A stretch of DNA of 64,000 nucleotides from Qipengyuania vulgaris (GTDB lineage: Bacteria > Pseudomonadota > Alphaproteobacteria > Sphingomonadales > Sphingomonadaceae): positions 248,001 through 312,000 of the forward strand of contig NZ_WTYC01000002.1 in assembly GCF_009827325.1 (NCBI RefSeq), read 5' to 3'. A program made the translations under genes and the position numbers. This document shows positions 44,550 through 53,065 of the stretch, in pieces. The stretch's first letter is position 1, and each line of letters starts with the position of its first letter. A model generated the notes under the pieces. That model was given only the letters and a program-made list of their open reading frames with translations. It did not search any database and was not told where the DNA came from.

Positions 44550-44625
44550 GCCCGGGTAGCTCAGTTGGTAGAGCATGCGACTGAAAATCGCAGTGTCGGC
44601 GGTTCGAATCCGTCCCCGGGCACCA
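44550..44625 (+). tRNA. tRNA-Phe (anticodon GAA)
   Basis: 76 nt with encoded CCA. Acceptor GCCCGGG (44550-44556) pairs with CCCGGGC (44615-44621), discriminator A, then CCA. D arm GCTC/GAGC; anticodon stem TGCGA/TCGCA around loop CTGAAAA, with GAA at 44583-44585; T loop GGTTCGAATCC. All parts pair as expected. Preceded by a small inverted repeat CTCCAG/CTGGAG at 44506-44520. Confidence 0.97.
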
Positions 44626-44700
44626 CTTTATAGCCTCCGTAGTCACCTCCTTCACTGCGCAGGGTTTTCCTGACCCTCAGGCCGCGCTATCGCTGCCGCC

Positions 44701-46023
44701 ATGCACGAAGAAACCGCGACTGCGCTCTCCGCCTTCGATATCGCCGCATTGCTGGTGGTGGCTTCTGCCTTGCTCGGCTGGTTCAACCACCACTTCATCA
44801 GGCTTCCTCACGTTATTGGACTGACCGTGATGGGTGCGCTTGCGGCCAGCGGCCTTATGGTTGCCAACGCGTTCATTCCGGGCGTCACGCTCGACGACTG
44901 GGTGTCCGACACGCTGAAGCAAATGAATTTCACCGATACGTTACTACAGGGCATGCTCAGTTTCCTGCTGTTCGCAGGCGCGCTGCATGTGGATCTCGCC
45001 CGGCTCAAGGTCGCGTGGCTTCCGGTGCTGTTGCTCTCCACAGTCGGCGTGATGATTTCGACCGTGCTGGTCGGCCTCGCGATGTGGGGCGTCGGGACGC
45101 TGCTTGGTCTTTCCATCGCGCCGATCTGGTATTTCGTCTTCGGTGCGCTGATTGCTCCGACCGATCCGGTTTCAGTACTCGGCGTGCTCAAGGAAGAGGC
45201 CGTACCGCAATCACTACAGAGTGCAGTTGCCGGGGAAAGCCTGTTCAATGACGGCGTGGGCATCGTGGTCTTCATAATTCTGCTGGGTGCAGCCGTCAGC
45301 GGGACCGACTTCTCCCTTGCCGAGGGCGCACAACTCTTCGCGATCGAAGCAGGGGGGGGAATTATCGTTGGGCTGATCGCCGGTTTCGTCGGCTACCGCG
45401 CCCTCGCCGGGATGGACGAATATACACTCGAAGTCCTGATCACGCTGGCAGTGGTCATGGGCGGCTACGCTCTCTGCAGCCAGCTCCACCTATCAGGCCC
45501 GCTAGCCATGGCGGTCGCCGGACTGCTGATCGGCAATCACGGCGTGACCTATGCGATGAGCGATGTGACGCGAGACTATCTGCTGAAGTTCTGGGAATTG
45601 CTCGACGAACTGCTCAATTCGGTGCTGTTCCTGCTCATCGGACTGGAGATGATCGTTTTGATTCCTGGCGTGAACGAACTGATGTTCGGCCTGCTCGCCA
45701 TTCCCCTCACCCTCATAGCGCGCGCGGTGGGCATCTTCGTCTCGACCAAGACGATTCCGGCTGCACGGCTCCAAGACAAGGGCGCAGGGCGTGTATTGTG
45801 GTGGGGCGGCTTGCGCGGCGGCATTTCGATCGCGCTCGCTCTCTCGCTCCCACCCGGGGAAACGCGCGACCTGATCCTCGCTGCTACCTTCGCTGCCGTC
45901 TTGTTCAGCGTGCTCGTTCAGCGTGCCACACTCGGACGCCTGATCGAGAAGCTGAAGAAGGAACACGCTCCTGCAGTGGAGGAGGACACTGCCCAAGCCG
46001 CCCCCATTCCGCCGCCCGCATGA
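44701..46023 (+). CDS. CPA1-family sodium/proton antiporter
   Basis: 440 residues, about 12-13 membrane helices. The CPA1/NhaP signatures are GALIAPTDPVSVLGVLK and VAGESLFNDGVGIVVF (the ND pair of electroneutral exchangers), then WWGGLRGGISIALALSLP in the late helix. Exports Na+ or K+ against protons. Ends with a short Ala/Pro/Glu tail. Starts 75 bp after the tRNA. Confidence 0.93.
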   Translation: MHEETATALSAFDIAALLVVASALLGWFNHHFIRLPHVIGLTVMGALAASGLMVANAFIPGVTLDDWVSDTLKQMNFTDTLLQGMLSFLLFAGALHVDLARLKVAWLPVLLLSTVGVMISTVLVGLAMWGVGTLLGLSIAPIWYFVFGALIAPTDPVSVLGVLKEEAVPQSLQSAVAGESLFNDGVGIVVFIILLGAAVSGTDFSLAEGAQLFAIEAGGGIIVGLIAGFVGYRALAGMDEYTLEVLITLAVVMGGYALCSQLHLSGPLAMAVAGLLIGNHGVTYAMSDVTRDYLLKFWELLDELLNSVLFLLIGLEMIVLIPGVNELMFGLLAIPLTLIARAVGIFVSTKTIPAARLQDKGAGRVLWWGGLRGGISIALALSLPPGETRDLILAATFAAVLFSVLVQRATLGRLIEKLKKEHAPAVEEDTAQAAPIPPPA

Positions 46024-46102
46024 TTGCTTTCGTCACCGCCATCCGGTAAGCGCCGACCGAACGCCCCGGCCTCGTGCGGATCGCTTCGATTCCACTGCCG
46101 GG

Positions 46103-46119
46103 GCGCAAGTTTTTTGCGC
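46103..46119 (+). promoter_or_regulatory. Short inverted repeat just before purC
   Basis: GCGCAA (46103-46108) and TTGCGC (46114-46119) form a perfect hairpin with a GTTTT loop, 14 bp before the purC ATG and next to its AAGGAAG ribosome-binding site. The arms have the same hexamers, in reverse order, as the repeat in front of pyrE. Confidence 0.35.
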
Positions 46120-46133
46120 GAAGGAAGCATCCG

Positions 46134-46940
46134 ATGGCACGTCGCCGCCAGATTTATGAAGGCAAGGCCAAGATCCTGTACGAGGGTCCCGAGCCCGGCA
46201 CGATCATCCAGTATTTCAAGGATGACGCTACCGCCTTCAATGCCGAAAAAAAGGGCACGATCAATGGCAAGGGGGTGATCAACAATCGCATCAGCGAATA
46301 TGTCTTCACGCGGCTGTCACACATCGGGATCCCGACGCATTTCATTCGCCGCCTGAACATGCGCGAGCAGCTGGTACGGCAGGTCGAAATCATCCCGCTC
46401 GAGGTCGTAGTGCGCAATGTCGCCGCTGGTTCGCTTTCCAAGCGGCTCGGTATCGAGGAAGGTGAAGTGCTTCCGCACACGCTCATCGAATACTGCCTGA
46501 AGGACGATGCGCTGGGTGACCCCAAGGTGTCGGAAGAAGAAATCGCCTGCTTCAACTGGTGCAGTCACGAAGAGATGCAGGACATGGCCAGCATGGCTAT
46601 CCGCATCAACGATTTCCTTTCGGGCATGTTTGCCGCGATCGATATCCGCCTGGTGGATTTCAAGCTCGAATTCGGCCGCATCTGGGATGGCGACTACAGC
46701 CGTACAATCCTTGCCGACGAAATCAGCCCCGACGGCTGCCGTCTGTGGGACATCAACACCGGTGAAAAACTGGACAAGGATCGCTTCCGCCGGGACCTCG
46801 GCGGCGAGAGCGAGGCCTATCAGGAAGTGGCCCGCCGCCTCGGCATCCTTCAGAATGAAGACAGCGGCCCGGGCGAAGTCCTGGACATGAGCGCCCACCG
46901 CACACGTCTGCGCACCTCGATCAAACCACCGAAAAAATAA
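46134..46940 (+). CDS. purC: Phosphoribosylaminoimidazole-succinocarboxamide synthase
   Basis: 268 residues. Ligates aspartate to CAIR (SAICAR synthase) in purine synthesis. Blocks: [68 protein letters not shown] and [16 protein letters not shown] 46134 is preceded by GAAGGAAG; an in-frame ATG at 46074 is less likely. purS and purQ, which usually follow directly, are 8.6 kb downstream. Confidence 0.96.
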   Translation: MARRRQIYEGKAKILYEGPEPGTIIQYFKDDATAFNAEKKGTINGKGVINNRISEYVFTRLSHIGIPTHFIRRLNMREQLVRQVEIIPLEVVVRNVAAGSLSKRLGIEEGEVLPHTLIEYCLKDDALGDPKVSEEEIACFNWCSHEEMQDMASMAIRINDFLSGMFAAIDIRLVDFKLEFGRIWDGDYSRTILADEISPDGCRLWDINTGEKLDKDRFRRDLGGESEAYQEVARRLGILQNEDSGPGEVLDMSAHRTRLRTSIKPPKK

Positions 46941-47014
46941 ATTAGATAATTCCACGGCTTGGTGGTTGCCAATCCGTCCCGCCGCGTCATGTTATGCGCG
47001 ACAGGGAGGGTTGA

Positions 47015-49057
47015 ATGACTTTGTTCAGAATGCGGATATTGATGGCCGGTCTTTTGCTGTCCGCCCCGATTTCGGCGCAAGCGCAGGACATCGAGCATGG
47101 GCCAGTGCCCGACTGGGTGACCGAGATAAACCCACTCCCTGTGCCGGACGATGCAACCGGGTTGCTATTTATCCGCAAGCAGCAAAGTGCCGTTCATCTT
47201 GTTGCCGATGGTCAAGAGACTTTCCAGTCACAACATTTCGCCTTGCTCAATCCGCAAGCACTTCAGGCGGGCAACATCGCCATCGAATGGAATCCGGCAG
47301 CCGGTAATCCAACCGTTCACCGGCTGCTTGTCCATCGAGGAAACGAGCGTATCGATGTGCTCGAAACTACCGATTTCGAAATACTTCGGCGTGAAGATCA
47401 ACTCGAGCAAGCCATGCTCGACGGACATCTTACTGCCGTGTTACGCGTACCCGATCTGCGGGTGGGCGACGAACTTGAGCTTGCCTATTCGATGCCGACT
47501 CATGACGTCGTGCTGGGAGACGAGAGCTTCGGAATACTGTTTCTCGGAGACAGCGCGCCTCAAGGACGGATCGCATTGGAACTATCCTGGGAAGAAGGAC
47601 AGGAACCCGCAGTATCCATACCGGAGGGGCTAAAGCCATTTACAACGAAGACGGAGAACGGTGTCTCCTTCCTCTCGGATAATATCCCCAATGAGATAAT
47701 GCCGAAAGGCGCGCCCCCTCGTTATGCTTGGCATCGCATCCTGCAATACAGCGACTTCAACGCCTGGCCTAATGTCTCAAGGCGCTTCGCTGACCTGTTC
47801 GACCAAGCTTCGAGGTTGTCATCAGCGTCGCCAATAATCGATGAGGCCAGGCGAATCTCGGATCAATATGAAGGGCAGCGAGAGCGGGCACAGGCTGCCC
47901 TCGATCTCGTCCAACAGCAGGTCCGGTACATCTACGTCGGCTTGAATGGAGGCAATTTCGAGCCCACTGACGCGGATACCACCTGGCAACGCCGTTATGG
48001 CGACTGCAAGGGAAAGACGGCATTGCTTCTGGCGCTGTTGAAAGAGCTCGACATTGAAGCGCGAGCGGTGCTGGTCCAGAATCAACTCAGCGACGATGGG
48101 CTTAATGAAAGATTGCCCTCCCCGGCGGCCTTTGACCACGTTCTCGTGCAAGCTCAAATCGACGGTGAAACACATTGGCTTGATGGCACTCTCCCGGTCG
48201 TCGCAGAAATGGATGCAAAGCCGTTCTTACCTTATCGCTGGGCACTTCCACTGACAGCAGAGGGGGCCGATCTACAGGAAATCCCTCGCAAGCCTTTCGA
48301 GCTTCCGCAGGAAATGGTTCTTTACGAACTCGATGCCCGCGCCGGGTTCGATGCTCCGGCTCGCCAAGTAATTACCTCCGTTAAACGAGGCTTCGAAGGG
48401 ATCATCGAATATTCGCGGCTTTCCACGCTGACGCCGGACCAAATCGAAGAGGTTTTCCGGAATCAAGCCGGTGGAGAATGGGACGAGATCGAAAGCGTAA
48501 CCTATCGCTTCGATCGTTCAACTGGAGCCAGTATCCTCACAATTACCGGGACCGGCCCGCTTGATTGGGACAACGAAGGGGGCGGTGCGTACGATCTGAC
48601 CTTGCCTGGAGGAGGCTTCAATCCTCCGCCGCGCCTGGGCCGTCCGAAAGACCAGGACCAAACTGCGCCTTACTACACGGAGCCGAATTACAGCTGCCAC
48701 GTAACGACAGTTCGGTTGCCCGAAGGGACTAGCCTCGAGAATTGGGGCTACAACTCGACGTTTGACACGATGATGTATGGGCGCGTCTATTATCGGATGA
48801 TGGAAGAGCGGGACGACCTGACCATCCGCATGGTTAGGGGTTCCCGCGTCGAGATAGCGGAAATTACTCCCGCCCATGCAGAACGTGACAACAAACGATT
48901 AGGCAGGTTCGATAATTCGATGGCCCGGATCACTTACGATCCGGATAAGATAATGAACCCATGGGGAAAGCAAGCTCCGGTTCCCGCAGTTTACGAATTC
49001 GATTGGATTGGGACGGATTCTCACTGTCTTCCCGAAGACTTGCACTCCGTCGATTAG
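47015..49057 (+). CDS. DUF3857/transglutaminase-like protein
   Basis: 680 residues. Signal peptide ends near AQAQ. The N-terminal half fits DUF3857 and is followed by a transglutaminase-like core with catalytic Cys in RYGDCKGKTALLLALL (about residues 329-344), His in FDHVLVQ and Asp in WLDGT. The C-terminal third is a beta-rich domain. Secreted or periplasmic; substrate unknown. Its codon use and base composition look AT-richer than the flanking purC and M16 genes. Stands alone between purC and a convergent lipid kinase gene. Confidence 0.85.
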   Translation: MTLFRMRILMAGLLLSAPISAQAQDIEHGPVPDWVTEINPLPVPDDATGLLFIRKQQSAVHLVADGQETFQSQHFALLNPQALQAGNIAIEWNPAAGNPTVHRLLVHRGNERIDVLETTDFEILRREDQLEQAMLDGHLTAVLRVPDLRVGDELELAYSMPTHDVVLGDESFGILFLGDSAPQGRIALELSWEEGQEPAVSIPEGLKPFTTKTENGVSFLSDNIPNEIMPKGAPPRYAWHRILQYSDFNAWPNVSRRFADLFDQASRLSSASPIIDEARRISDQYEGQRERAQAALDLVQQQVRYIYVGLNGGNFEPTDADTTWQRRYGDCKGKTALLLALLKELDIEARAVLVQNQLSDDGLNERLPSPAAFDHVLVQAQIDGETHWLDGTLPVVAEMDAKPFLPYRWALPLTAEGADLQEIPRKPFELPQEMVLYELDARAGFDAPARQVITSVKRGFEGIIEYSRLSTLTPDQIEEVFRNQAGGEWDEIESVTYRFDRSTGASILTITGTGPLDWDNEGGGAYDLTLPGGGFNPPPRLGRPKDQDQTAPYYTEPNYSCHVTTVRLPEGTSLENWGYNSTFDTMMYGRVYYRMMEERDDLTIRMVRGSRVEIAEITPAHAERDNKRLGRFDNSMARITYDPDKIMNPWGKQAPVPAVYEFDWIGTDSHCLPEDLHSVD

Positions 49058-49069
49058 CCAGCCTTATCC

Positions 49070-49951
49070 TCAGATCACGTACCGGAGCGCCAATCCACTA
49101 GGTGCGATGGCGTAGGCGCAGTCGGGCATGTGGTCGCCGTCGACCTGCACGGGGGTAACGCAGCGGTCGAACTCGACCCGGCGGCAACTGCGCACTTTCG
49201 CCTTTGCGAAGCGTTCGACCGGAAGGCCGAGCATGGCGGCCAGGCTCAACGCGATGATGCCGAACCGAGAACCCTCCCGCAGCGTGATCACTTCGACAGA
49301 ATCTGCATGCAACGCCGCCTCCGGGCTCATTCGGAAAGGCCCTGCATAAAGCGCCGCGTTCGATACGATGACCGCCTCGGCTTCGTCCTCAAATGCCTCC
49401 CCTTCGGTCGTCGTCCCGCGCACGATCATCGGCGCGCGCGGCCATTCGCGCATTTGCTGCATCATGGCGATGACATACGCATACCGGCCGATACGCTTTT
49501 TCAGCTCTCCCGAAACGCGGGCGACCGCGTGGCTGTCCGGGCCGATGGAAAGGCATGACACGATCGGAAGTTCACCCAGCCGGTAGAGCGGGGCGTGCAC
49601 CCATGCTTCTTCACCGCGCGCCCAGCCCTCGGCGATCTTCTTCGCGAATTCGCCCGGCTTGCGGGGATAATTCAACTCTCTCGCGACGAGATTGATCGTT
49701 CCCGAAGGAGCGACGCATATCGGCGTGCCTTCCGCATTTTCGCCGAGGGACCGCACGACATCCCGCAACGTTCCATCGCCGCCGAGCACGCAGATGAGAT
49801 CCGCACGCCCAGTAAGTCGGGCGCCTTCTGCAGTTGTCGGCAGTGAAGCAACTTCGAAGCCTTCGCTCTCCAAGGCGCCAGCGAGCGCAGCCAGATGCTT
49901 CTGCGAGAAGCTCCCCGAAACCGGGTTGTAGACAAGGTCGATTGCAGCCAT
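49070..49951 (-). CDS. Diacylglycerol kinase-family lipid kinase
   Basis: 293 residues from ATG 49951 (MAAIDLVYNPVSGS); an upstream in-frame ATG adds 16 non-conserved residues. The nucleotide-binding DAGKc motif is LICVLGGDGTLRDVV, followed by APSGTINLVARELN and the C-terminal VDGDHMPD, all normal for bacterial DgkB/YegS-type kinases that phosphorylate a lipid hydroxyl. Exact lipid unknown. Convergent with the DUF3857 gene (12-bp gap). Confidence 0.9.
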   Translation of the reverse strand: MAAIDLVYNPVSGSFSQKHLAALAGALESEGFEVASLPTTAEGARLTGRADLICVLGGDGTLRDVVRSLGENAEGTPICVAPSGTINLVARELNYPRKPGEFAKKIAEGWARGEEAWVHAPLYRLGELPIVSCLSIGPDSHAVARVSGELKKRIGRYAYVIAMMQQMREWPRAPMIVRGTTTEGEAFEDEAEAVIVSNAALYAGPFRMSPEAALHADSVEVITLREGSRFGIIALSLAAMLGLPVERFAKAKVRSCRRVEFDRCVTPVQVDGDHMPDCAYAIAPSGLALRYVI

Positions 49952-50113
49952 CGCCACCGGCTCTACCTTGCTGATGCCAAAAGAGAACCTGCAATTCATC
50001 GGAAGACGAGTGACCTTTGCAGATCGCGGGGCACCTATTCTTGCCCTCAGCAGCCCAATCTGTACCCTCTTATCCGGGACGGTCGCGTTTGCGGCTGAAT
50101 GAAGGGACGCCAG

Positions 50114-52990
50114 ATGAAATTACTGAATGTGACGCGCGCGGTTGCCGCGCTCCCCCTCATCGCACTCGTCACACCACTAGCCGCGCAGGATGCAGGGCCA
50201 GTGCAGACCGAGGCTCAACAGCGCAGCGAAACCGCTTGGGGCCTGCCGATCTACGATATCGCACACGATGCGTCAGTTCGGTACGGCATCCTTGATAACG
50301 GCATGCGCTACGCGATCATGCGCAACCAGACCCCAGACGGTGCGGTTGCCGTTCGATTCGGATTCGACGTTGGCTGGGTCGATGAACAGGACGACGAACT
50401 CGGCCTCGCGCATTTCATCGAGCATATGGCTTTCAACGGTTCGACCAACGTCCCCGAAGGGGAGATGATCAAGCTGCTCGAACGAGAAGGCCTCGCTTTC
50501 GGGGCGGACACCAATGCCTCGACCGGTTTCGAGGAAACGATCTACAAGCTCGACCTGCCGCGCAATGATGCCGACTTGCTGGGAACTGCGCTCATGCTGA
50601 TGCGCGAAACGGCAAGCGAACTCAGCATTGCCGCAGATGCGGTCGATCGAGAGCGCGGCGTTATTCAATCCGAAACGCGCACGCGCAACAATTTCCAGAT
50701 CCGCCGCATCAGGGATTATCTCAAGTTCATCGCGCCCGATACGCGCTTTGCCGGACGTTTTCGCGCCGACGGGACGATCGAGAATATCGATGCGGCCCCT
50801 GCACAGCGTCTCCGCGAACTTTATGCGCGCTATTATCGGCCTGATAATGCGGCGCTGGTGATCGTGGGCGACATCGACGTCGCGGCAGTGGAAGCCGAAG
50901 TGCGGGAGCGGTTCGCCGACTGGACCTTGCCCGATGCCGCGATCGAACGCGTCGAGGGCGGCACGATCGACCTCGAAAGAGGACCAGCCGCCGCCAATTT
51001 CGTCGATCCGGACGTTCCCTATCTCGTGGTCATCGACCGCTTTGCACCTTATCGCAAACCCCAGAGCACTACGACCGACTTTCGCCGCTCACTCCTTTCG
51101 CAGCTCGGCCGCGCCATGCTCAATCGTCGGCTCGAACAGATCGCGAATTCGCCAGATGCCCCGATCATCTCCGGCGGAATTTCGGGAAGTGACTTCTTCG
51201 AATTGTACGACCAGGCATCCCTGACCCTGCAGGCCAAGGAGGGCGAATGGCGAGAGGCCCTGTCAATCGGCGAGCAGGAATGGCGCCGCGCGATAGAACA
51301 CGGTTTTACCCAAGCGGAACTTGCCGAACAGATCGCCAATTTCACCCGCAGCTTCCGGGATTCCGCACAGCAACAGAATACCCGTCAAAGCGCGGGTCTC
51401 GCGACCGGCATTCTCGGCACCGCCAAGACCGGACGGATCTTTGTTACGCCCCAGACCAATTGGGAGATATTCCAGCAAATCGCCGACACGATCGCGCCGG
51501 AATCCGTCGCCGAAGTATTCCGCGAAGACTATGCGCTTTCCCCGGCCCTGGTCCACGTCAGTTCGAAAGCGCCTGTCGAGGGTGGGCAGCAAGCGATACT
51601 CGATGTGCTGGCGACATCCCAGGCTGTGCCGGTAGAGGCACCCTCGAGCGACGAAGTGGCAACGTTTGGTTACACCGATTTCGGCGCACCTGGCGAAGTT
51701 GTGTCCGATACCGTGGTTGAGGACCTGAATTTTCGTCAGGTCCGCTTCGCCAATGGGGTGCGCCTGAACCTCAAGTCGACCGATTTCGAGGAAGGCAAAT
51801 TACGTTATTCGATCCGCATCGGATCGGGCCTTCTTTCGCTTCCCGATGATTCAATCAGCACCGGCCTGTTCCTTTCCACCTCGCTTGCGCAGGGTGGGCT
51901 CGTAAAGCACAGCTATGACGAGATCCGTCGCATCATGGCAGGTCGCGATGTAGCAAGCGGATTGAATGTGGGCGGAGACAAATTCTCTACTTCTGGCAGC
52001 ACGACGATGATCGATCTCGAACTGCAGCTTCAGCTTACCGCAGCATACCTGACGGATCCGGGTTTCCGCGAAGAAGCACTGAGCCGGTGGCAGGCGCTCC
52101 TGCCGCCATTCCTCGCCAGCGCAGATGCGACCCCGCAGGCGGTTTCACAATTCGAACTGCCCCAGGTCCTGACGGACGATAATCCCCGCTTCGGTATTCC
52201 CTCTCAGGATGGGCTGGAGGCGGTCACTCTCGAACAGGCGCGGGCGCTGTCCTCCGCCCAGTTCGGCTCCGCCCCGATCGAAATCGCCGTCGTCGGCGAA
52301 ATCGACGAGGCCGCGATCGTCGATGCGGTCGGGCGTACATTTGGCGCGCTGCCCGCGCGAGCAGAGGCGCTGGAACCGTTCGAGGACGCAAGGCAAGCCA
52401 GTTTCACGGCTAGGCGAGAACCGGTCACGCTAACTCATGCCGGTGCAGAAGATCAGGCGCTGGCCCAGGTCTACTGGCCCACGACGGATGATGGCGATGC
52501 GCAGGAAGAAGCGACGATGCGGCTTCTCGCAACGGTGATGCGACTGGAACTGCTGGAGGAAATCCGCGAGAATTTGGGCGCGTCTTATGCTCCCGGCGCC
52601 TCGTCTTCGATGTCGGATACCTATGAAGGTTTTGGCACCTTTTCGACTTCGGTGGTCGTCGCTCCCGGCGATGCCGAGACGGTCTTCGCAACCATCGACT
52701 CCATTGCGAAGAACTTGCGCGAAAACCCGGTCGATGCCGATCTTCTGGATCGCGCCCGCCGCCCAATGTTGGAAAATCTCGCGCAGCAGAAGACCCAGAA
52801 TCCATACTGGCTCGGATTGCTCTCGGAAGCCCAGCTCAAAGTGGACCGACTCGATCGCTATCGTACGCTCGAGACACGATTGCGGAATGTGACTCCGCAA
52901 ATGCTACAGGAAGCCGCGGCGCGCTATCTGACTGAAGATGAAGCCCTGCGTGTCCGGATAGTACACCAGTCGCTGGCCGAAGACGATTAG
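50114..52990 (+). CDS. M16-family zinc metallopeptidase
   Basis: 958 residues from ATG 50114, which has GAAGGGA upstream; ATG 50099 also possible. Signal peptide to PLAAQ. The inverted zinc motif HFIEH is at residues 100-104 (HxxEH), with the third ligand Glu expected in AVDRERGVIQSE. Four M16 domains by length: catalytic N-half and a non-catalytic C-half (VRLNLKSTDFEEGKLRYSIR onward). Periplasmic peptidase, perhaps degrading peptides from the outer membrane. Separated from the convergent TonB receptor gene by a bidirectional terminator. Confidence 0.94.
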   Translation: MKLLNVTRAVAALPLIALVTPLAAQDAGPVQTEAQQRSETAWGLPIYDIAHDASVRYGILDNGMRYAIMRNQTPDGAVAVRFGFDVGWVDEQDDELGLAHFIEHMAFNGSTNVPEGEMIKLLEREGLAFGADTNASTGFEETIYKLDLPRNDADLLGTALMLMRETASELSIAADAVDRERGVIQSETRTRNNFQIRRIRDYLKFIAPDTRFAGRFRADGTIENIDAAPAQRLRELYARYYRPDNAALVIVGDIDVAAVEAEVRERFADWTLPDAAIERVEGGTIDLERGPAAANFVDPDVPYLVVIDRFAPYRKPQSTTTDFRRSLLSQLGRAMLNRRLEQIANSPDAPIISGGISGSDFFELYDQASLTLQAKEGEWREALSIGEQEWRRAIEHGFTQAELAEQIANFTRSFRDSAQQQNTRQSAGLATGILGTAKTGRIFVTPQTNWEIFQQIADTIAPESVAEVFREDYALSPALVHVSSKAPVEGGQQAILDVLATSQAVPVEAPSSDEVATFGYTDFGAPGEVVSDTVVEDLNFRQVRFANGVRLNLKSTDFEEGKLRYSIRIGSGLLSLPDDSISTGLFLSTSLAQGGLVKHSYDEIRRIMAGRDVASGLNVGGDKFSTSGSTTMIDLELQLQLTAAYLTDPGFREEALSRWQALLPPFLASADATPQAVSQFELPQVLTDDNPRFGIPSQDGLEAVTLEQARALSSAQFGSAPIEIAVVGEIDEAAIVDAVGRTFGALPARAEALEPFEDARQASFTARREPVTLTHAGAEDQALAQVYWPTTDDGDAQEEATMRLLATVMRLELLEEIRENLGASYAPGASSSMSDTYEGFGTFSTSVVVAPGDAETVFATIDSIAKNLRENPVDADLLDRARRPMLENLAQQKTQNPYWLGLLSEAQLKVDRLDRYRTLETRLRNVTPQMLQEAAARYLTEDEALRVRIVHQSLAEDD

Positions 52991-53006
52991 GCTAGCCGAT
53001 ACATGG

Positions 53007-53045
53007 AAAAAGGGCTGGGAGAGCGATCACTCTCCCGGCCCTTTT
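53007..53045. terminator. Bidirectional terminator between convergent M16 and TonB-receptor genes
   Basis: A long stem, GGGC then GGGAGAG (53012-53023) with CTCTCCC then GCCC (53030-53041) and one T-G mismatch, is flanked by AAAAA on the left and TTTT on the right, so it can stop transcripts from both sides. Confidence 0.9.
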
Positions 53046-53065
53046 CTCATGCAGGTTCCGATCGC